Shown: positions 44,132 to 57,600 of the stretch, piece after piece
Layout of the letters: each line of letters starts with the position of its first letter
Position numbering within the stretch: position 1 is the first letter of the stretch
NCBI RefSeq assembly: GCF_042242105.1
Contig: NC_092026.1
Location: forward strand, 21,230,691 to 21,294,690
DNA from: Pempheris klunzingeri
Lineage: Eukaryota; Chordata; Actinopteri; Acropomatiformes; Pempheridae
Reading direction: 5' to 3'
DNA: 64,000 nt
Notes under the pieces: model-generated
Seen by the model: the letters and a program-made list of their open reading frames with translations, nothing else
The model's database searches: none
What the model was told of the DNA's origin: nothing
Program-made: the position numbers and the translations under genes

Positions 44132-47100
44132 ATGGCCATACGGGAGCTCAAAGTTTGCCTTTTAGGGGTAAGTGGCAGATGTTTTTTTGTTGATCATCTT
44201 TGGGGAAAACTCCTCCTGTCTGCTGCGAGTTTAACTTACCGACAACATTTTGACAATTTAACAGCCATTAGCCACTCTAACTGACACGGATACTACTGTT
44301 AATGTCGGTTATTCATCTTCATCGTGTTGTTCCTCGTCAGAAAACTCGATATTTTGACTAATGTTGATAGCTAGCTGACTGAAAACCACTAACCGTTAGC
44401 TAGCTGGTCGGCCACAGGGCGCAGCTGTCTTTCACATTCCTTTACTCGTCGTGTTTTTAATTTTTTAATCCATAAACTGGACTCAAGTGTGTCGTTTTTA
44501 GTTGTTTTTTTTAACGGCTCTGACGGTTAATTACGCCATTACGTCACCGTGAGACCAGCCGCTACAAGCCGTTAGATTTCCTGCTGCGTTAGCAAAACAC
44601 CGCAGCAGCTCCCTCCTCACTGAGGCGTCTGCGCTGCAAACCGGTGGTTCATTAGTGAGGTAAAAGGGGAACCTTTTCAGAGCTGCAGGAAGGGTTACCA
44701 GGCCTGTATTTTCCGCTTCAGGCCACCGACATGCTTACCGAGCAGTTTAATAGTCACAAACTTAGTTAGGTTAGCCACGCACCGTCGTTAGCATACAGTC
44801 TATGGTGTTTGCTAGCTTTTTGTCACCCCCCCTCTACCATTGGGAGTGTAGCAGCTTTTATTTGTGTTTTTAAACATGCAAAGCCAAAATGCTCGCAAAT
44901 ATGTTCGTTTACTTGTTATTTAGGTGATTTGGGGGATGCATTATGTTGGGTTCATGACATGAACTGAGCTCCTGGACTAACCGTGACCTATATGTCTAAT
45001 GGGGAGATGTGATGTGACCAGACAGTTGTCTAGTCAATAGGGTTCAATAGTGACTGTGACTGATGTGCGACCTTCTCTTTTCAGGATACTGGAGTTGGGA
45101 AATCCAGCATTGTTTGCAGATTCGTTCAGGACCATTTTGATCACAACATAAGTCCCACAATAGGGTAAGAGGCCCTGCTGAGCAACTCACAAAACACAGC
45201 TTGATAGTGGGAAGCAGTGAAAACAAGAGGGGCGTGATTGATGACTGATGTTTCCCTAATCTTTGCTCCAAAGTCAAAGTTCAAATCGGGCTAGTTTAAT
45301 TTGAGTATGTGAGGTGTCAAGTCGAGCAATTTTTCACATTAAATAGAAATTTAAAATCAAATCGTCCATACTAATGGTAAGTTAGCTGACATACTGATCA
45401 TAGTATAACCCATCATAGGAAACAGAGGAAATCCTCAGTACTTAAACATCACTTAAAAACAGTTTGATTTACAGCAGGAACAATATTTAGGCTGATACCA
45501 GATAAATTGATTACCCCATTTTACTAAACAAATAAAACAAATATGCCTCAGTACCATAGGCTCGTTTAGCCCAATGCTAACTGGTTTATGCATGTTTTTC
45601 TACAGAAATGTTTCAGGTCGCTTTTAGCAGATGTTTAAAGCCTAGCTACTGGTATTAGGTACAAAATGTCATGTTTAAACACACTAAGGGAATTACTTCA
45701 GTTGATAAAATGTGAGACTAGTGAGATCAATGGAGATGGATTTTTAAAAAGTTTGCCCTCCTTCATCACTGTTATCTTTGTGTTGGCTCTTTCTAGTTTG
45801 ATGTTTGTTTTTGTTTGCGTCTGACCCATAATCACTAGTGCTTTTGAGGTTCATTATTCTCAGTGTTATTTGTTTCCTGTGCCGTTTTAAAAGGACATGC
45901 TTAGAAGCATTGTTGTGAAAAGCTGTTTATCATCCGCAGAGCATCGTTCCTAACCAAAACAGTCCCATGTGGAAATGAACTACACAAATTCCTAATCTGG
46001 GATACAGCCGGACAGGAAAGGGTGAGTACACCCACAGCAGACAGTCTTCATTTGCTTTCTGTTAGCTTTAACTTTAACACACATGATTTTATGAATCACA
46101 TTTTCTTGAAAAAAAAAAGCTAATTTTACATTACATTTGGCAACAGGAAGCTAGAAGTGACAATGATTTCATTGTCAGAGGTCCTCATGACACAGAGTTA
46201 TTATTAGGCATGTAATTGGTTTTTCACACTGGGGTCAAAGGTCATGAGACTGTGGCGTCATCATTGTGATTCATTTTATAGAGGTGGGGTGTAGTTGAAG
46301 CTTGCCAGATATGCTTACTGCATGGAAAAACTAGTGCGAGAGTTTTCTGCTGAAGTGTGAAAATGACACCATGAAACCTCTGTCACCAGGGCTTAAAGGT
46401 CAATATCTCATACATTATCTGTGGACTAATATTACATGCATTACACGTGACTTATCTGTGCAGTTTATCGTTATGGTAAACATCAGTGAACAATGTAACA
46501 CACTAACACAAAAATGTGAGTGTAGCACTACCATGAACGACGGCGCAATATCAAGGCACTCTGTAGAGTTTTTGACCACTGGTAGTGATTTAGGGCAACT
46601 TTATGATGATTAGACAACTTATTGTTTGTATTGCATGTAATGCCACAAACACAGAGATCATGTGATCAACATTTCTGCTGACTGCAGTAGGTGATAATGT
46701 ATATCAGTTGTCCTGTGCTATATAGTCAGAGGTGCACTAGTAGAAGAGAAGAGAAGAAGACTGCAATGTGGTGCAAACAAAGCTTGCTTTTGAAACATTG
46801 AAATAAAGCCATGGATGCATTTAACATGTTCATATATCAACAAATATGGAAGTTTGGTGTAATGTTAACAAAACTGTTTACAATGACTGTAAAGTTGCAG
46901 TGTGTAGGATTTAGTGGCATCTAGTGGTGAGGTTGCAGATTGCAACCAACTAAACACTGCAGGGCTCACTGCTCCCTTAGGAGAAACTACGGTGGCCTTC
47001 AGGTAATAAGTATGATTTCAGGTGATAAGTACGATTCTCTGTTTGTCACAAAATGGTTAGCCAACACCAGCAATCACTTGTTGCTCTTCTTCTTCGTCTT

Positions 47101-50100
47101 CCAACCAGTGCATTCGCGTTACCAAATTCAAGCTGCCACTTCAAAATAAGAAAGCAAAAAGCCTCCAGATTTGTCCGTCCTGGGCTGCTGTAAAAACATG
47201 GCGGACTCTGCTGAAGAAGATCAGTGCTGGTTGTAGATATGAAGGGCTCATTCTAAGTAAATGGAAGCACGACAATGCTTAGTTTCAGGTGACTATACAT
47301 TGATGAAAACATAATTGTGAATGTTACATTCCATTTTTGCCAATGAATTTCCCCTAATCCTACTCACTGCACCTTTAAGGTACATTTAAATGTAACTTTT
47401 ATGTAGAGGCTGTTATAGTGAGAACATTCTTGTAAACCCTGGAGCAACGTTCATACTGAGTTAAGAGGAGTAGAAACTTGTAAGGACGTAACTTTTTCCA
47501 TTGTCCACTCATCGCTTAAGAATGTATGGGTATAGTGGACTCGGAGTGCAGCATACTCTTTTTTGGGTTAATATTTTTACTCTTATGATCCAGACAGTCT
47601 TTTGTGGGTTTCAAATAAGACTTGATTTGATATATTGATTGATCTTGCCAACTATATGTTGTCTTTTTGTAGTTCCACTCATTAGCTCCTATGTACTACC
47701 GAGGATCGGCTGCTGCTGTCATCGTCTATGACATTACTAAACTGGTAAGAACACTTATCGTCTTTGAATCAATGGAGTGACTCTAGTCTTGGGCAGGGTG
47801 GTGACATGGTCAATGGTTTCAAATCCCCAGAACAGATGACGAAACAAAAAACTGAAATGAATAACTAATAACCCTATTTGCCTCGTGTGGCAACTGTTGA
47901 GGGGCTGAAGCAATGCCCTTCACCCCTAACTGTACCACTGGAGCTACTGTTGTGTTCAGTAACTCCCTGGTACATTAAATGTGTGCAACGGAAGAAGCTG
48001 GTTTCACACCATTAGCTTGATGTAAAATTCAATTACTTTTCCATCACTCTGGGATGCCCTGCTTCCATTACCTACACATGTCATTTTTTCCTGGTTTGTT
48101 AATGGAAACTTGTCTGAAAAACACAATTTAATGTGATGAATATGTGACACAAGTTGGTTGAAATGTAGGACATATTCTCATGGAGAACCTATCCCTGAGT
48201 TGACCATGGTGTGTTGTTGTTGTTCAGGACTCTTTCCAGACACTGAAGAAGTGGGTGAAGGAGCTGAAAGAACACGGTCCAGAGGACATCGTTGTAGCCA
48301 TAGCAGGGAACAAGAACGATTTAGGAGACATCAGGTGAGCAAAGGCTTCTTTTCATATACTCTGTCAACTATACTCTGGAACTGTTTCTCAGAGATATAT
48401 AATGGTAGCAGTATTTGAGTTAAAGGGTTACTCTGCTATTTTTAAACCTGGGCCCTATTTTGACATTTGTTGGTGTCTAAATGACAATTTTTAATTGGTC
48501 CAGTAGATTGCCTCAGCTGACAGCCACAAAGTAGGCTGCAATGGCTGCAACATAATCCTTATGGGCAGCTGCGCCAGTCTGAGTACATCCATTAAAAGTG
48601 CTCGTTTTTTTCTCAGATTGTTGTTCTAAGTGGCAAAAACAGGAGGAATTTTCCCTCATAGAAGATGAGACTTTGGTGTTTTAAAGGATTGGTTCTGATC
48701 TGAATTAACCCTTTAAAACACTGCAGCTCTCCTTTTAAAGTGAAAACTAGAAGTTTTTATTTTTAATCATTATAGGTCTGTCCAGCATTAGCATGAACAT
48801 ATCGCTCTTATGACTCTTGTTTTATTGCATCAGTTCCTTCTACAAGTTTCTCCACAGCAAGCTCTTACAGATTTAACATGTAGCTTAAAAAAATGCCTCC
48901 AAAACATTGAAACACGTGGCCCAAGACACCAGTATCTTTGTGAGACAAAAGTCTATGAATGTCATGGCTAAGAATCATTCTTCAATTTCCGAATATTGTC
49001 CCTGCTGGCTACTGTACATTCTTTGCCTTCGAGTAAAGTCAGAAACACAGCAGTGGCTTTGTACACACATTTGTATTTGGACATATTTATTTTCTATTTA
49101 CTTGCTTTCAAGGTTTATGAATAGCGGCACCATTTTGTTGTAGTTTCATTATATTTATCACATCAGCACTAACTCCTCCTGCATGTATGGTCTTCTTCAC
49201 AGCAAACTTGTTAGCGCCTGACTGGACCCTCATTACCTGTGAACTCGCATTCACACTTACTTTGATGTCCCCCTCTTTTACAGGGAAGTTCCTATGAAGG
49301 AAGCTAAGGAGTTTGCTGAATCAATTGCAGCTATTTTCATCGAAACTAGTGCCAGAAATGCTGTCAATGTGGAGGAGCTCTTTCAGAAAATCAGTAGGTT
49401 TCATGCCTTTTCTGTATGTATGTATCTGAGTCATGTGTGTCTATATATACTGTATTATTTTCAACATCAGAAGTTAAGAGCTAAACATCAGCTGTTGACT
49501 AAAAGAAACAAGGCTAGAGAAGCCTTTTAATCCCCGAAGCTGTTATTTATGTCGTATTGTGTACAGTGTAATCCCATATGGGATGGACCATTTTAATGAT
49601 GACACGAAAATGAAAAAAAAACACTAATTCTTTCAAATACAAACTAACTGTCTTTTTGGTGTTTGTTTATTTTCTATTTTCATTTCTCCAACTTCATAAT
49701 CTATAAATATATTTCTGCCATAATGTGAGACAAATTCCATAATACTTGTTGTTTACAACAAAAATGACAGATTAACATTTTGGACATATATGTTTAATCT
49801 AAATAACCTTTTGAAGTTGGTATGTTTTGGCTGTAGACTATGCACTGTACTAAGAAAAGCAGTAAACCATAATGTTTTGTGTTATGGCTGCTCGTAGTGG
49901 CGGTTTACTGCTGTACAGCTGGTTACATGTGTGTCTGTGTGATGCTGCAGGGGTTTCTATTTGACTGTGTTGATGTTTTGGGATTTTTATTGCTGTGTGG
50001 TGTGTTTAATGCTCTTTGAGTAAATGTTTTATTAATTTGATTTCTACATTTTACTCCTGCTCATATTCTTTTATATTTATGTTTCTTATGCTATTCATGC

Positions 50101-50409
50101 TTGTTGATTCCTATATTTTAATATTTTATTCAGTATAAAGCACATTGAGTTTATGTGTAATGAAATGTGCTACATAAATAAAACTCCCATTACTATTTAT
50201 TAGGATGTACTGCCAAAGACATTGCAGTAGTAACAATATGAACCTTTGCATGCTTAAAACAGTTAACTGTGCCATGTTAGCTCTGTAAATGACCCTGTGC
50301 TGTGTCTTTAGGTAAACAGATTCCACCCCTGGAAAACCCTGAGGTGGAAAGCAACGAGTCCTTTAAACTCACCAGGCAGCCCGCTCCGTCCGCCAGGAGA
50401 TGCTGCTAG
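44132..50409 (+). CDS. rab31: Ras-related protein Rab-31 (Rab22B), complete, 7 exons
   Basis: Coding exons: 44132-44167, 45085-45164, 45940-46021, 47673-47744, 48228-48334, 49284-49393 and 50312-50409 (TAG), giving 194 residues. All GTPase motifs are present: P-loop GDTGVGKS (12-19), switch I SPTIG, WDTAGQER (59-66), NKND (118-121), TSAR (147-150) and C-terminal CC (193-194) for double geranylgeranylation. CRFVQDHFDHNISP and KTVPCGNELHKF separate it from RAB22A. An in-frame TAA at 44111-44113 and ACCATGG context support the start. The human protein has one more Met. From the family: a Rab5-subfamily GTPase for trans-Golgi-to-endosome transport (mannose-6-phosphate receptor), EGFR traffic and exosome formation. 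The hypervariable tail reads FKLTRQPAPSARRCC, somewhat RAB22A-like. Confidence 0.96.
44168..45084 (+). other. rab31 intron 1 (0.9 kb)
   Basis: This intron carries at least six GTTAGC or GCTAGC motifs (44369-44376, 44395-44405, 44588-44593, 44770-44775, 44787-44792, 44811-44816) and several CpGs. No exon was seen. Confidence 0.6.
46890..47378. mobile_element. MITE (non-autonomous DNA transposon), 489 bp, in rab31 intron 3
   Basis: Terminal inverted repeats of 24 bp: the left is taaagttgcagtgtgtagga + ttta, and the right, reverse-complemented, is ttaaaggtgcagtgagtagg + atta. Internal sequence (ttagtggcatctagtggtga; gtccgtcctgggctgctgta; aaaacatggcggactctgct; attctaagtaaatggaagca) is that of a very common acanthomorph interspersed element, recognised from memory. 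It has no transposase. The superfamily cannot be settled without clear target duplications. Confidence 0.75.
47790..47990 (+). repeat. tRNA-like SINE fragment (candidate) in rab31 intron 4
   Basis: A B-box-like GGTTTCAAATCCCC (about 47814-47827) lies 30 nt after gggcagggtggtgacatgg, and ends in a region with ctgaagcaatgcccttcacc cctaactgtacc. This organisation is seen in degenerate tRNA-derived repeats of fish. It is too decayed to fold as a tRNA. Confidence 0.4.
48420..48730 (+). repeat. Dispersed repeat in rab31 intron 5
   Basis: Sequence phrases such as aacctgggccctattttgac, attggtccagtagattgcc, caaagtaggctgcaatggct gcaacataatcc and ctcagattgttgttctaagt belong to an element met repeatedly in percomorph genomes (recognised from memory). 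The family name is not known to me. No coding sequence. Confidence 0.5.
49890..50195 (+). repeat. Possible retroelement 3' tail in rab31 intron 6
   Basis: It ends with gtataaagcacattgagttt, atgaaatgtgctacataaat and aaaactcccatt, the tail motif ('aaatgtgctatataaataaa') common to several fish LINE/SINE 3' ends. The left limit is a guess. Confidence 0.35.
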
Positions 50410-52580
50410 TACCAACAGCGGCTGATGAGATTACTTCCTTCAGCAGCAGGGACCCCGCCAGCACAGCACACAGTCCACAATGCACACAGTGTCTTACTCC
50501 TGGGAAAGACAAGATGGTGGACAGACAGAGGTCAGCTTGCACGTGTGGTCAACTGCAATATGAAACAGAAAAACCCACCAACAGTATTATATGTGTCATT
50601 GCACATTTATTTCATTTATTTGTAGCAGTTTTAAGTCTGATGAGGAAACAGAAAGCCTAACGTTTGCCCCCCTCGGGTGGTGCTCTGCCTGAATTACATT
50701 AAGATTTCTGTCATAGTGGTATGGTACATGGCTCGATACAAAGAGGCAGTTTCATTCTGTTTTCCATAGTAACTTTAAAATCCAGCACAAATTCATAACA
50801 AGTGATCTAGCTGATCTGCTTTTTAAAGCCAGTGTATGGCTGTTGATGCAACTACATTTTCATAACAAGAGTCAGCTGCTCTGTAGGTTTTCATTGCGCT
50901 GTGGCTTTTAAATGGCACACATTAAATTAAAGTTTTTATAACATTGATTTTTATCAAGGACACACTTTTCTTCCCACAGAGCTTGTATGTATCGCTCTTG
51001 TATAGAACTGAATTAGACTATTTGGATAAAAGGTGGTTGAGATCAAACCGAGGCGAGCAGTCAGCTCTATAGCTCAAATGCAGCGGCTTTACATTCCACT
51101 TCGTCATGTGGTTTCACACGTATTTGCTGTATGAGGGTTTAACTGTAATGCTGCACAACGAACAACTTAGAGGCCTTAATCGTAATTACAGTATGACACT
51201 CCCTGTTGAAACACTGTGACCAATACTAGAATTGTTTACATAGTGATTTGTTAAAGATGTTTTCTACATGCTGATATGTATTGTCTGAGACTTCACTACA
51301 GAGAATGGCTGCATACGACTGCCAAACCCAAGTTTTCCATTTATTTTTATGAGAAAAGACCTGCATGTATTTTACTCTAAACATGTCTAAAGCTGTTACA
51401 GTTCCAAAAGACTTGTGTTTTATATACTAACCAAACTCTTAAAAAGCATTTGGGAATATAGCCCTAAACCAATAAAGTTTAGCTTACAAAAGTGTGGAAA
51501 AAGGGTATCATTGAAAATAGTTATCTGTGTTGTTAGCTGCTGTTTTTTTTTGGATTTGACCACTTGACAAATTTATAGGTGCACCTTTGCATTCATTTAA
51601 CACAGTTATATTTGGAGTTACTGTTAATGAAGTGTTGAAACAATTACAGTACAGTATTTTTCTCATAACACACTGAAATTGACATGAAAGTTAGCTTGAA
51701 TTCAACATGGATAACCGTATTACTTCTTGTACATTTGTACTTAAGATTGTTAGTACAAATTTTAAAAAGTCATTTAGAAATCTACCATTTTTACCAACAT
51801 GTATGACGAGATAATGGAATTCAGTTTAGTTTTTAAGTCTCATTTTACCAACATGTATTGCTCTCTTTAATGTAAAGTCACACCAAACTCCTTTTTAAAA
51901 ATTCAGCCAATTAATGTGGTGTTGCTTACTGGAAAGAAAAACATACTATACATACCTCCCAGAAAGAGATGTGACCTTATTTTTTTTTCTGTGTCCTGGG
52001 TTTCCATGGGTAAATGTGTGTCACATATAATCACCAAGGATATTTTACCTAAAGCAAATGTCAGACATGTGACTACAATTTTCCACTATGATGTAATGTA
52101 ATATAATAAAACGCTGTCATTAGGTGAAATTGAAAGTTGAAACTGAATTAGGAGCTGCACGGTGGGCCTCACGCACAGTATGTCAAATTTCCCAGGATAT
52201 TGTCATAAATGCAGATTTTTCAATGCAGTTTGGTGTGATATTACCTCCATGCCACAGCAGAAAAGATTTATTAGAGATTACATGTTGACATTGTGAAGAG
52301 ATTTTTAACAAGTACTATATTTGTCGCCACACAAGTGCCTTTTATTATGTTTTTCTAAACAATGTATGACGTGGCTAAAAAGTGCATATTGCTAGAATAA
52401 TGCATAAATCACTTGACTAAATCAGTACAGACAAACTGTACGCGTAACAGTGAACTTTGAAACTGCCACTTATCTGCAGCCATCCTTATACTGTATGCCT
52501 AAGTCATGCTTCCCTGTATCCTCTGTAGACCTGAGTAACTTTTGTATGTTAATCAGTGTAATAAAGTAGTAATTATTCTA
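50410..52580 (+). other. rab31: rab31 3'UTR (about 2.15 kb) with alternative polyadenylation signals
   Basis: It starts after TAG at 50407-50409. AATAAA occurs at 51471-51476 and at 52560-52565; the latter, followed by T/GT-rich DNA (tttttctgttttgtttttgtg), is the likely main end. A further AATAAA-like hexamer lies near 52105. The sequence is AT-rich with long T runs and no plausible reading frame. Confidence 0.65.
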
Positions 52581-54440
52581 TTTTTCTGTTTTGTTTTTGT
52601 GTTACTTTGACAGACTTTAAGGATAAGATATGTTTATTTTTAAGTGTCGCCAGAGCAGAACACTCTTAAAGGTTCACATTATAGCTTCTTTGATTTTATG
52701 TTGAAAGTTTTGTGGACAGAAACCAGGAAAACAAGCGAGAGAAGAAGGGACTCACTCACGCACACAAAAAGGTCAGGACTTGGATTAACCTCCTGACACC
52801 ATGAGAACATGGTTTCCATCTCAAATGAGCCACCATGACGCCTCTGAAACCTGAACTCCTGCTGAAAACGGAAAACAGTGTAGCATATCTTATTGAAATT
52901 TAAATTTTCAATAATCTTAACTCTCCTTATGTAAGAAACTCCAATTTGGGGGAAGTGGTATTACTCCACAGCCTAATAACTTTAACCCCAAAATAACAAC
53001 CAGTCAACAAATTAGTCCCGTGTGGTTTTTTTGCACACATACTGTTTATTTCATGTGACCTTTTGACAAGCTGTAAACAGCACAAATTACATGCTGTCCC
53101 ATTCGGTACACTGCAGTGGATTACTCCTTCAGCAGCTTACAGTGGGGAGGGCCACTTCCTTGTCACGAAGATGGATTTAATAGCAGTTGTCAGTAGTCTC
53201 TAAGAGAGCAAACCTGGACATAAATTGTTAAAAATGAGCAAACAAACAGCAAACAGAACTCTTCTCCATAAATGTCTTTAACCATTTACCTCTTATTTTC
53301 TGTTTGACTTTTCTTCTTTTGAAGATCAAGACTCACGTTATCATCGTCACAAGTTGTGGAGAAAAAGTTAAAATCACACATTTGATTGTTAATGACAGGA
53401 GTCTAAACAGATCTGAAAGTAATCCTGCAGTTTGGTTCACCTTAACACAGTGTGATAGTTTACAACTCCAGTGTCCTTCAAGTCTCACAAAGGAGAAACA
53501 TATCTTTTATTTATACTTTTTCTTATCATATCCTACACCTACATTCAATTAGTTTTAAAGAAAAACATCTTTGTTGGTGAGATCACTGTGATATGGGCCA
53601 TCCAAAGAATATTAAAATAATCATGTTTTATGTGAAGTTCTGTTGCTCTTTTGAGAGGGTGGGAAAAGTGTGGGAAAGAAAACCTACTCAACTAAACATA
53701 ATGCCGTAATGACCAAGGCAGTAATTTTTGCTAAGTAACTATAAATATCATATCTACATTTATGCTTTCATTACAGTTTATTATTTAACTGTAATGTGTC
53801 CTGCTGCATGGTCCCAATTATTTAGTGACTGCATTTAGGGATCTTTATCCAAAATCACCTATGTATTTATTTAAAAAAAAAAAAAACATATTATCACCAG
53901 ATTTTTTCAAACTAAATATTCATATTGGCTGATTATCAGTCAGACATTTTAAAAAGTACATGTTCTTTACTTGAGTAGTTCTAATTTACGCCACTTTACA
54001 CTCCACTCCACTATATTGCAGAGGGAAATAATAAACTAATAAAAAATTTTTTACTTCACTACATTTACTGAGCACCTTTAATTATTTTGATGCTGATACT
54101 TTCATAGTATTTCTGTAGTGTAGTGTTGAGTACTTCTTCCACCACTGGAAACAAGCAAGAATATATTAACTTTTTTTTTTTTGTAAGTTTATTTTCATTG
54201 TGTAAGTTCCACCCAATTAATAAGGAAATCTCAGCCCAATATAAGACTGTCATGTGTTTTCAGGAATAAGAAAACAAATAATAATAACTGATGGTGTGTA
54301 TTTAAATCTCAAACACAGTCCACTGAAAGTTCCATTTAACTGAGGCGGATCAAGTCTGGACTCCTCTCATTTTATAGGATGTATTTTTCCTCCCTAAGTA
54401 CTTGGGTGTACATGCAGTATAAATACTTTACTGTACCATA
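52581..54440. other. Intergenic region rab31-vapa
   Basis: About 1.9 kb without a gene. It contains a copy of the 'cagagggaaat' dispersed family at 53940-54150 and poly-A/T runs at 53873-53886 and 54170-54182. Short open frames show no protein similarity. Confidence 0.6.
53940..54155 (+). repeat. Dispersed repeat of the 'cagagggaaat' family
   Basis: It runs from aaaaagtacatgttctttac ttgagtag through ccactatattgcagagggaa ataataaac and tttacttcactacatttac to gagtacttcttccaccactg. It is related to the copies at 26.1-26.5 and 31.85-32.2 kb. Confidence 0.6.
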
Positions 54441-54623
54441 ATCACATCAATTGCCGAGCCACGAGGCCGCGCAACAGGGTAGTGCGCGTTCAAGTACTTG
54501 TACCCACATGCTCGTCCTCAGAGCTCAGTCAGCATTTGACTCAGAGGTGGCAGCAGGGGATCCAGGATTTCCACTTGTCAGTTACTCCCCGATACCGAAA
54601 TCAAGTGCATCCCCACAGCTAAA
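54441..54623 (+). promoter_or_regulatory. vapa: vapa 5'UTR / promoter region (limits inferred)
   Basis: This is GC-richer DNA upstream of the vapa ATG. The last in-frame stop is TGA at 54537-54539, and no other ATG occurs in that frame before 54624. A downstream CpG- and GCTAGC-rich block (54720-54900) continues into intron 1, as for the neighbouring genes. The start site is unknown. Confidence 0.45.
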
Positions 54624-57600
54624 ATGTCAAAGTTGGATCAGGTCCTTATCCTCGACCCTCCCTCCGACCTCAAATTTAAAGGTACGTAACGTTAAATCAA
54701 CACTTCCTGACGCGTGAAATGTCCGGCGAGTCGTGGCGGAGAATTACCCGACTGCAGAAGATTTCACACTCCCTTCAAGCGAATTTCTTTGCTAGCGAGC
54801 GAGCTAGCTAGCTAGCATTCACCGCCATTTTAAGTTAGCCTGAGACGAGACGGGCCGCTGCATCCCCGCACTCTAGTGACGTGGATAGCCGGCGTGGCGT
54901 GCTCCTCGACCGGCTGCCTGAACTGACAACACCCTGCAAAGGGGTGGAAGAATGTGGGGCAACTGGCAGTAACTGTAAAAGGGAATTAAAGTGAACGGAC
55001 AATTCACCGTGTTTGCTCTGAGTTTAGCAGCGCCGGGAGCTAACGTTACTAACGTTATGCTAGTTAGTGTTAGCAACAGCAAACTGTTGTTTCCTCTGGG
55101 CTCAGCCTATTCCCTGAAATGCTTACCGCTCACAACCCGGACGTAATATGGAAATAAACTTTTTTTACTGTCAAACCTGACACACCTCTGCCATGTCAAG
55201 CTGGTAAAGTGCCTGACAAGTTGGAGTGACAAACTTGGCTAACTAACGTAAACTGCAATGTTAATATTTGGCTCACGTTAGTTCCTTCATCTTAACTCCA
55301 TTAACGAAAGCTAACTAAATACGCTCAGTAAAATATTAGTTTCCTTTACAGCCCATTCATAGGAAACTAAAGATTTCCACACATTAGTTCCCCTCTGATT
55401 GCCTGGCGATGATAACATTCAATGATGTGTCAGTTAACCATTGGCTAATGATAGCTAGGCTAGCTTGCTAATGCAAAAGTTGATATCTAGCTACACTGTT
55501 AGCTAACTGTCCATAAACAAACGGTCTTGTTCTGCATCGTGCAGACTTTTCATCCACGTCGCGTCGCTTCACAAACTCCGAGCTGTAGCATAAGTTTGGC
55601 ATTAGTGTGATTTCAACTGTTGCTCCTTTTTATTAGGTGACCATTACAAATGATAGAGGTAACAGCTAGCAGTAAAACTGTATTGTGCTGATGTCAGTGC
55701 AAGTTTCAGTGTAGCTGAAGGCCATGGTGTTGTAAAACAATCCCAGCAGTTGAACTGTTTATCATGACCATTATTCATTTTGACCCAAAATTCTTCTCTA
55801 CATTTCTTGTATTCGTCCCAATTACTAGTCTGTGTCTCTGCTGCAGGCATTATTGTCAGCGAGGCACTGTTTTATTACTACTGAATAGATCTCTGTCATA
55901 CAGCCAAGCATCTTTCAGCCTATTGTCTTGCTGATCCTAAGAGGGTGATTGTTGGTTAGGACTACGTACGAGTGGATGCGGATTGTAGCCTGCACTTGAC
56001 AGAATCATTAAAAAGGTCACCAGTTCAAATACCAGACCCACAGGATAGCTCCAGTTGGGGGATGGAGATGTTTCGGCTATGAGGTGTCCTATGTGAAACT
56101 GATTTCTCACATCCCTGTACACCGTTACACAGTTCAGATCCATCATTGCATGAACGATACTACAGGCTGAGTAAAAGCAATAGCACATCGACCCCCAAAC
56201 CTTTAATCATCCTCAGTACTTCATTAAATTGATCTGCGTTTTTTTTGTTTTTTCTGCTACTGTCAAGCCTGCAGCTGCATCATCAGGTAGAGGAATTGAA
56301 GATGCACAGTGGATCCAGCTGAAAATAAATCAAACTCATGGTACTTTAAACTAGCAAGTTAAAACGTGAAAATCAGTGGTAGTGACTTCAATCTTGAGCA
56401 TCTGATCAAACTTGTGTTTTAGTTAGTGCAACAGGTTACTGGTGCCTCAGCCGCTTCGGTTAAATAGTTAAAAGACTGATAGAAGATCTCTGGCTGCACT
56501 GGTCAGCTCAGTCAGGTTGTTTTGTGTATATGTAAAGGTTTCTAAAGGAGGTTAAGAGTCAAAGCCAAATTCATTAATGAATGTTTGTCCTTTAGCTGAA
56601 CCTTAATTGATATTGATATTCTCATGGCTGAGGCATGATCCATCATAATCTGATCATGGACCTCATTTTACTTGATTAAGAAATTCTGCTGTAATCAAAC
56701 TTATTCTGATTACCGATCAGTCACACGGTTTACATTTTCCATTTAAGCTTGTACTGTATATTGGAAGGGATGCAAGGTTAATCTGCAAAGTTGATGACAA
56801 AGGTGATGCTGATACTCAGATAATTAATCAAACACCCATTCTATTTGAGCAAAACGTGTCATCTTATAAGGCATGAGGACGAAATGTGAATAAAAATGGA
56901 AAACACTTGCAAATGTATTGGTATTTTTCCTCAGGAGGATAACTAGCAAGCTGACTTTAATCTCGGCCAGAGCTGTATCTGCTCTAGTACATTTTTAAAT
57001 AGTCCTCATTTTTAAATTCTTGTGTAAAAAGTGTCATTCACAGAGTTTGGTTTTTGCACCTTTGCCCAGGCTAATGGTTTGTCTCTGGTATGAACCAGCC
57101 TGAAATGCTAGATGTACCAAATCTGATCCAAACCACTAAATAAAATTGGAAAAAGAGAGGACCGTTCAGTTTGGAAGGTTTTCTGTGTTTTAGGAGAAAC
57201 ACTGTAGGAAATAAAATGGTTCCTGTTCTGTCAGTGAGAAGCAATAGGAGGAGAAGGGAGATGACCACAGCTCCTTTACTGTCACAGAGGCCGAGCTAAA
57301 TTGGTCTGCGTGTATCTGAGAGCTGGTCTGTTTTAGAGCCTCTGCTGGGATTCCTCCAGCAAGCTAGAGGGGGCAGCCCTCCTTTCCTTGGCTGGTATTT
57401 TTAGAATTGGACTGGCCTGGGGGACCCTAACTCAGCATACATGCAACGAGATGAGAGAGACGGTGCTAACGCTGCTCAAGCAAAGGTGGCATCTCCGAGT
57501 TAGGCAATGGATGCAGGCTATGTGGGTGTTTATCTGATGCGCACAACTGCTTTTCAGTGTTTCATCCGTTTCAGTCTTGGTTTTAGCGACGCTCACGGTG

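Noticed and set aside
47814..47827. A tRNA gene at the B-box-like word
   Set aside because: No matching acceptor stem, anticodon loop or A box at tRNA spacing; better read as a decayed SINE.
54451..54717. Open frame overlapping the vapa start in another frame
   Set aside because: It does not begin with ATG (TTG at 54451) and has no protein similarity.
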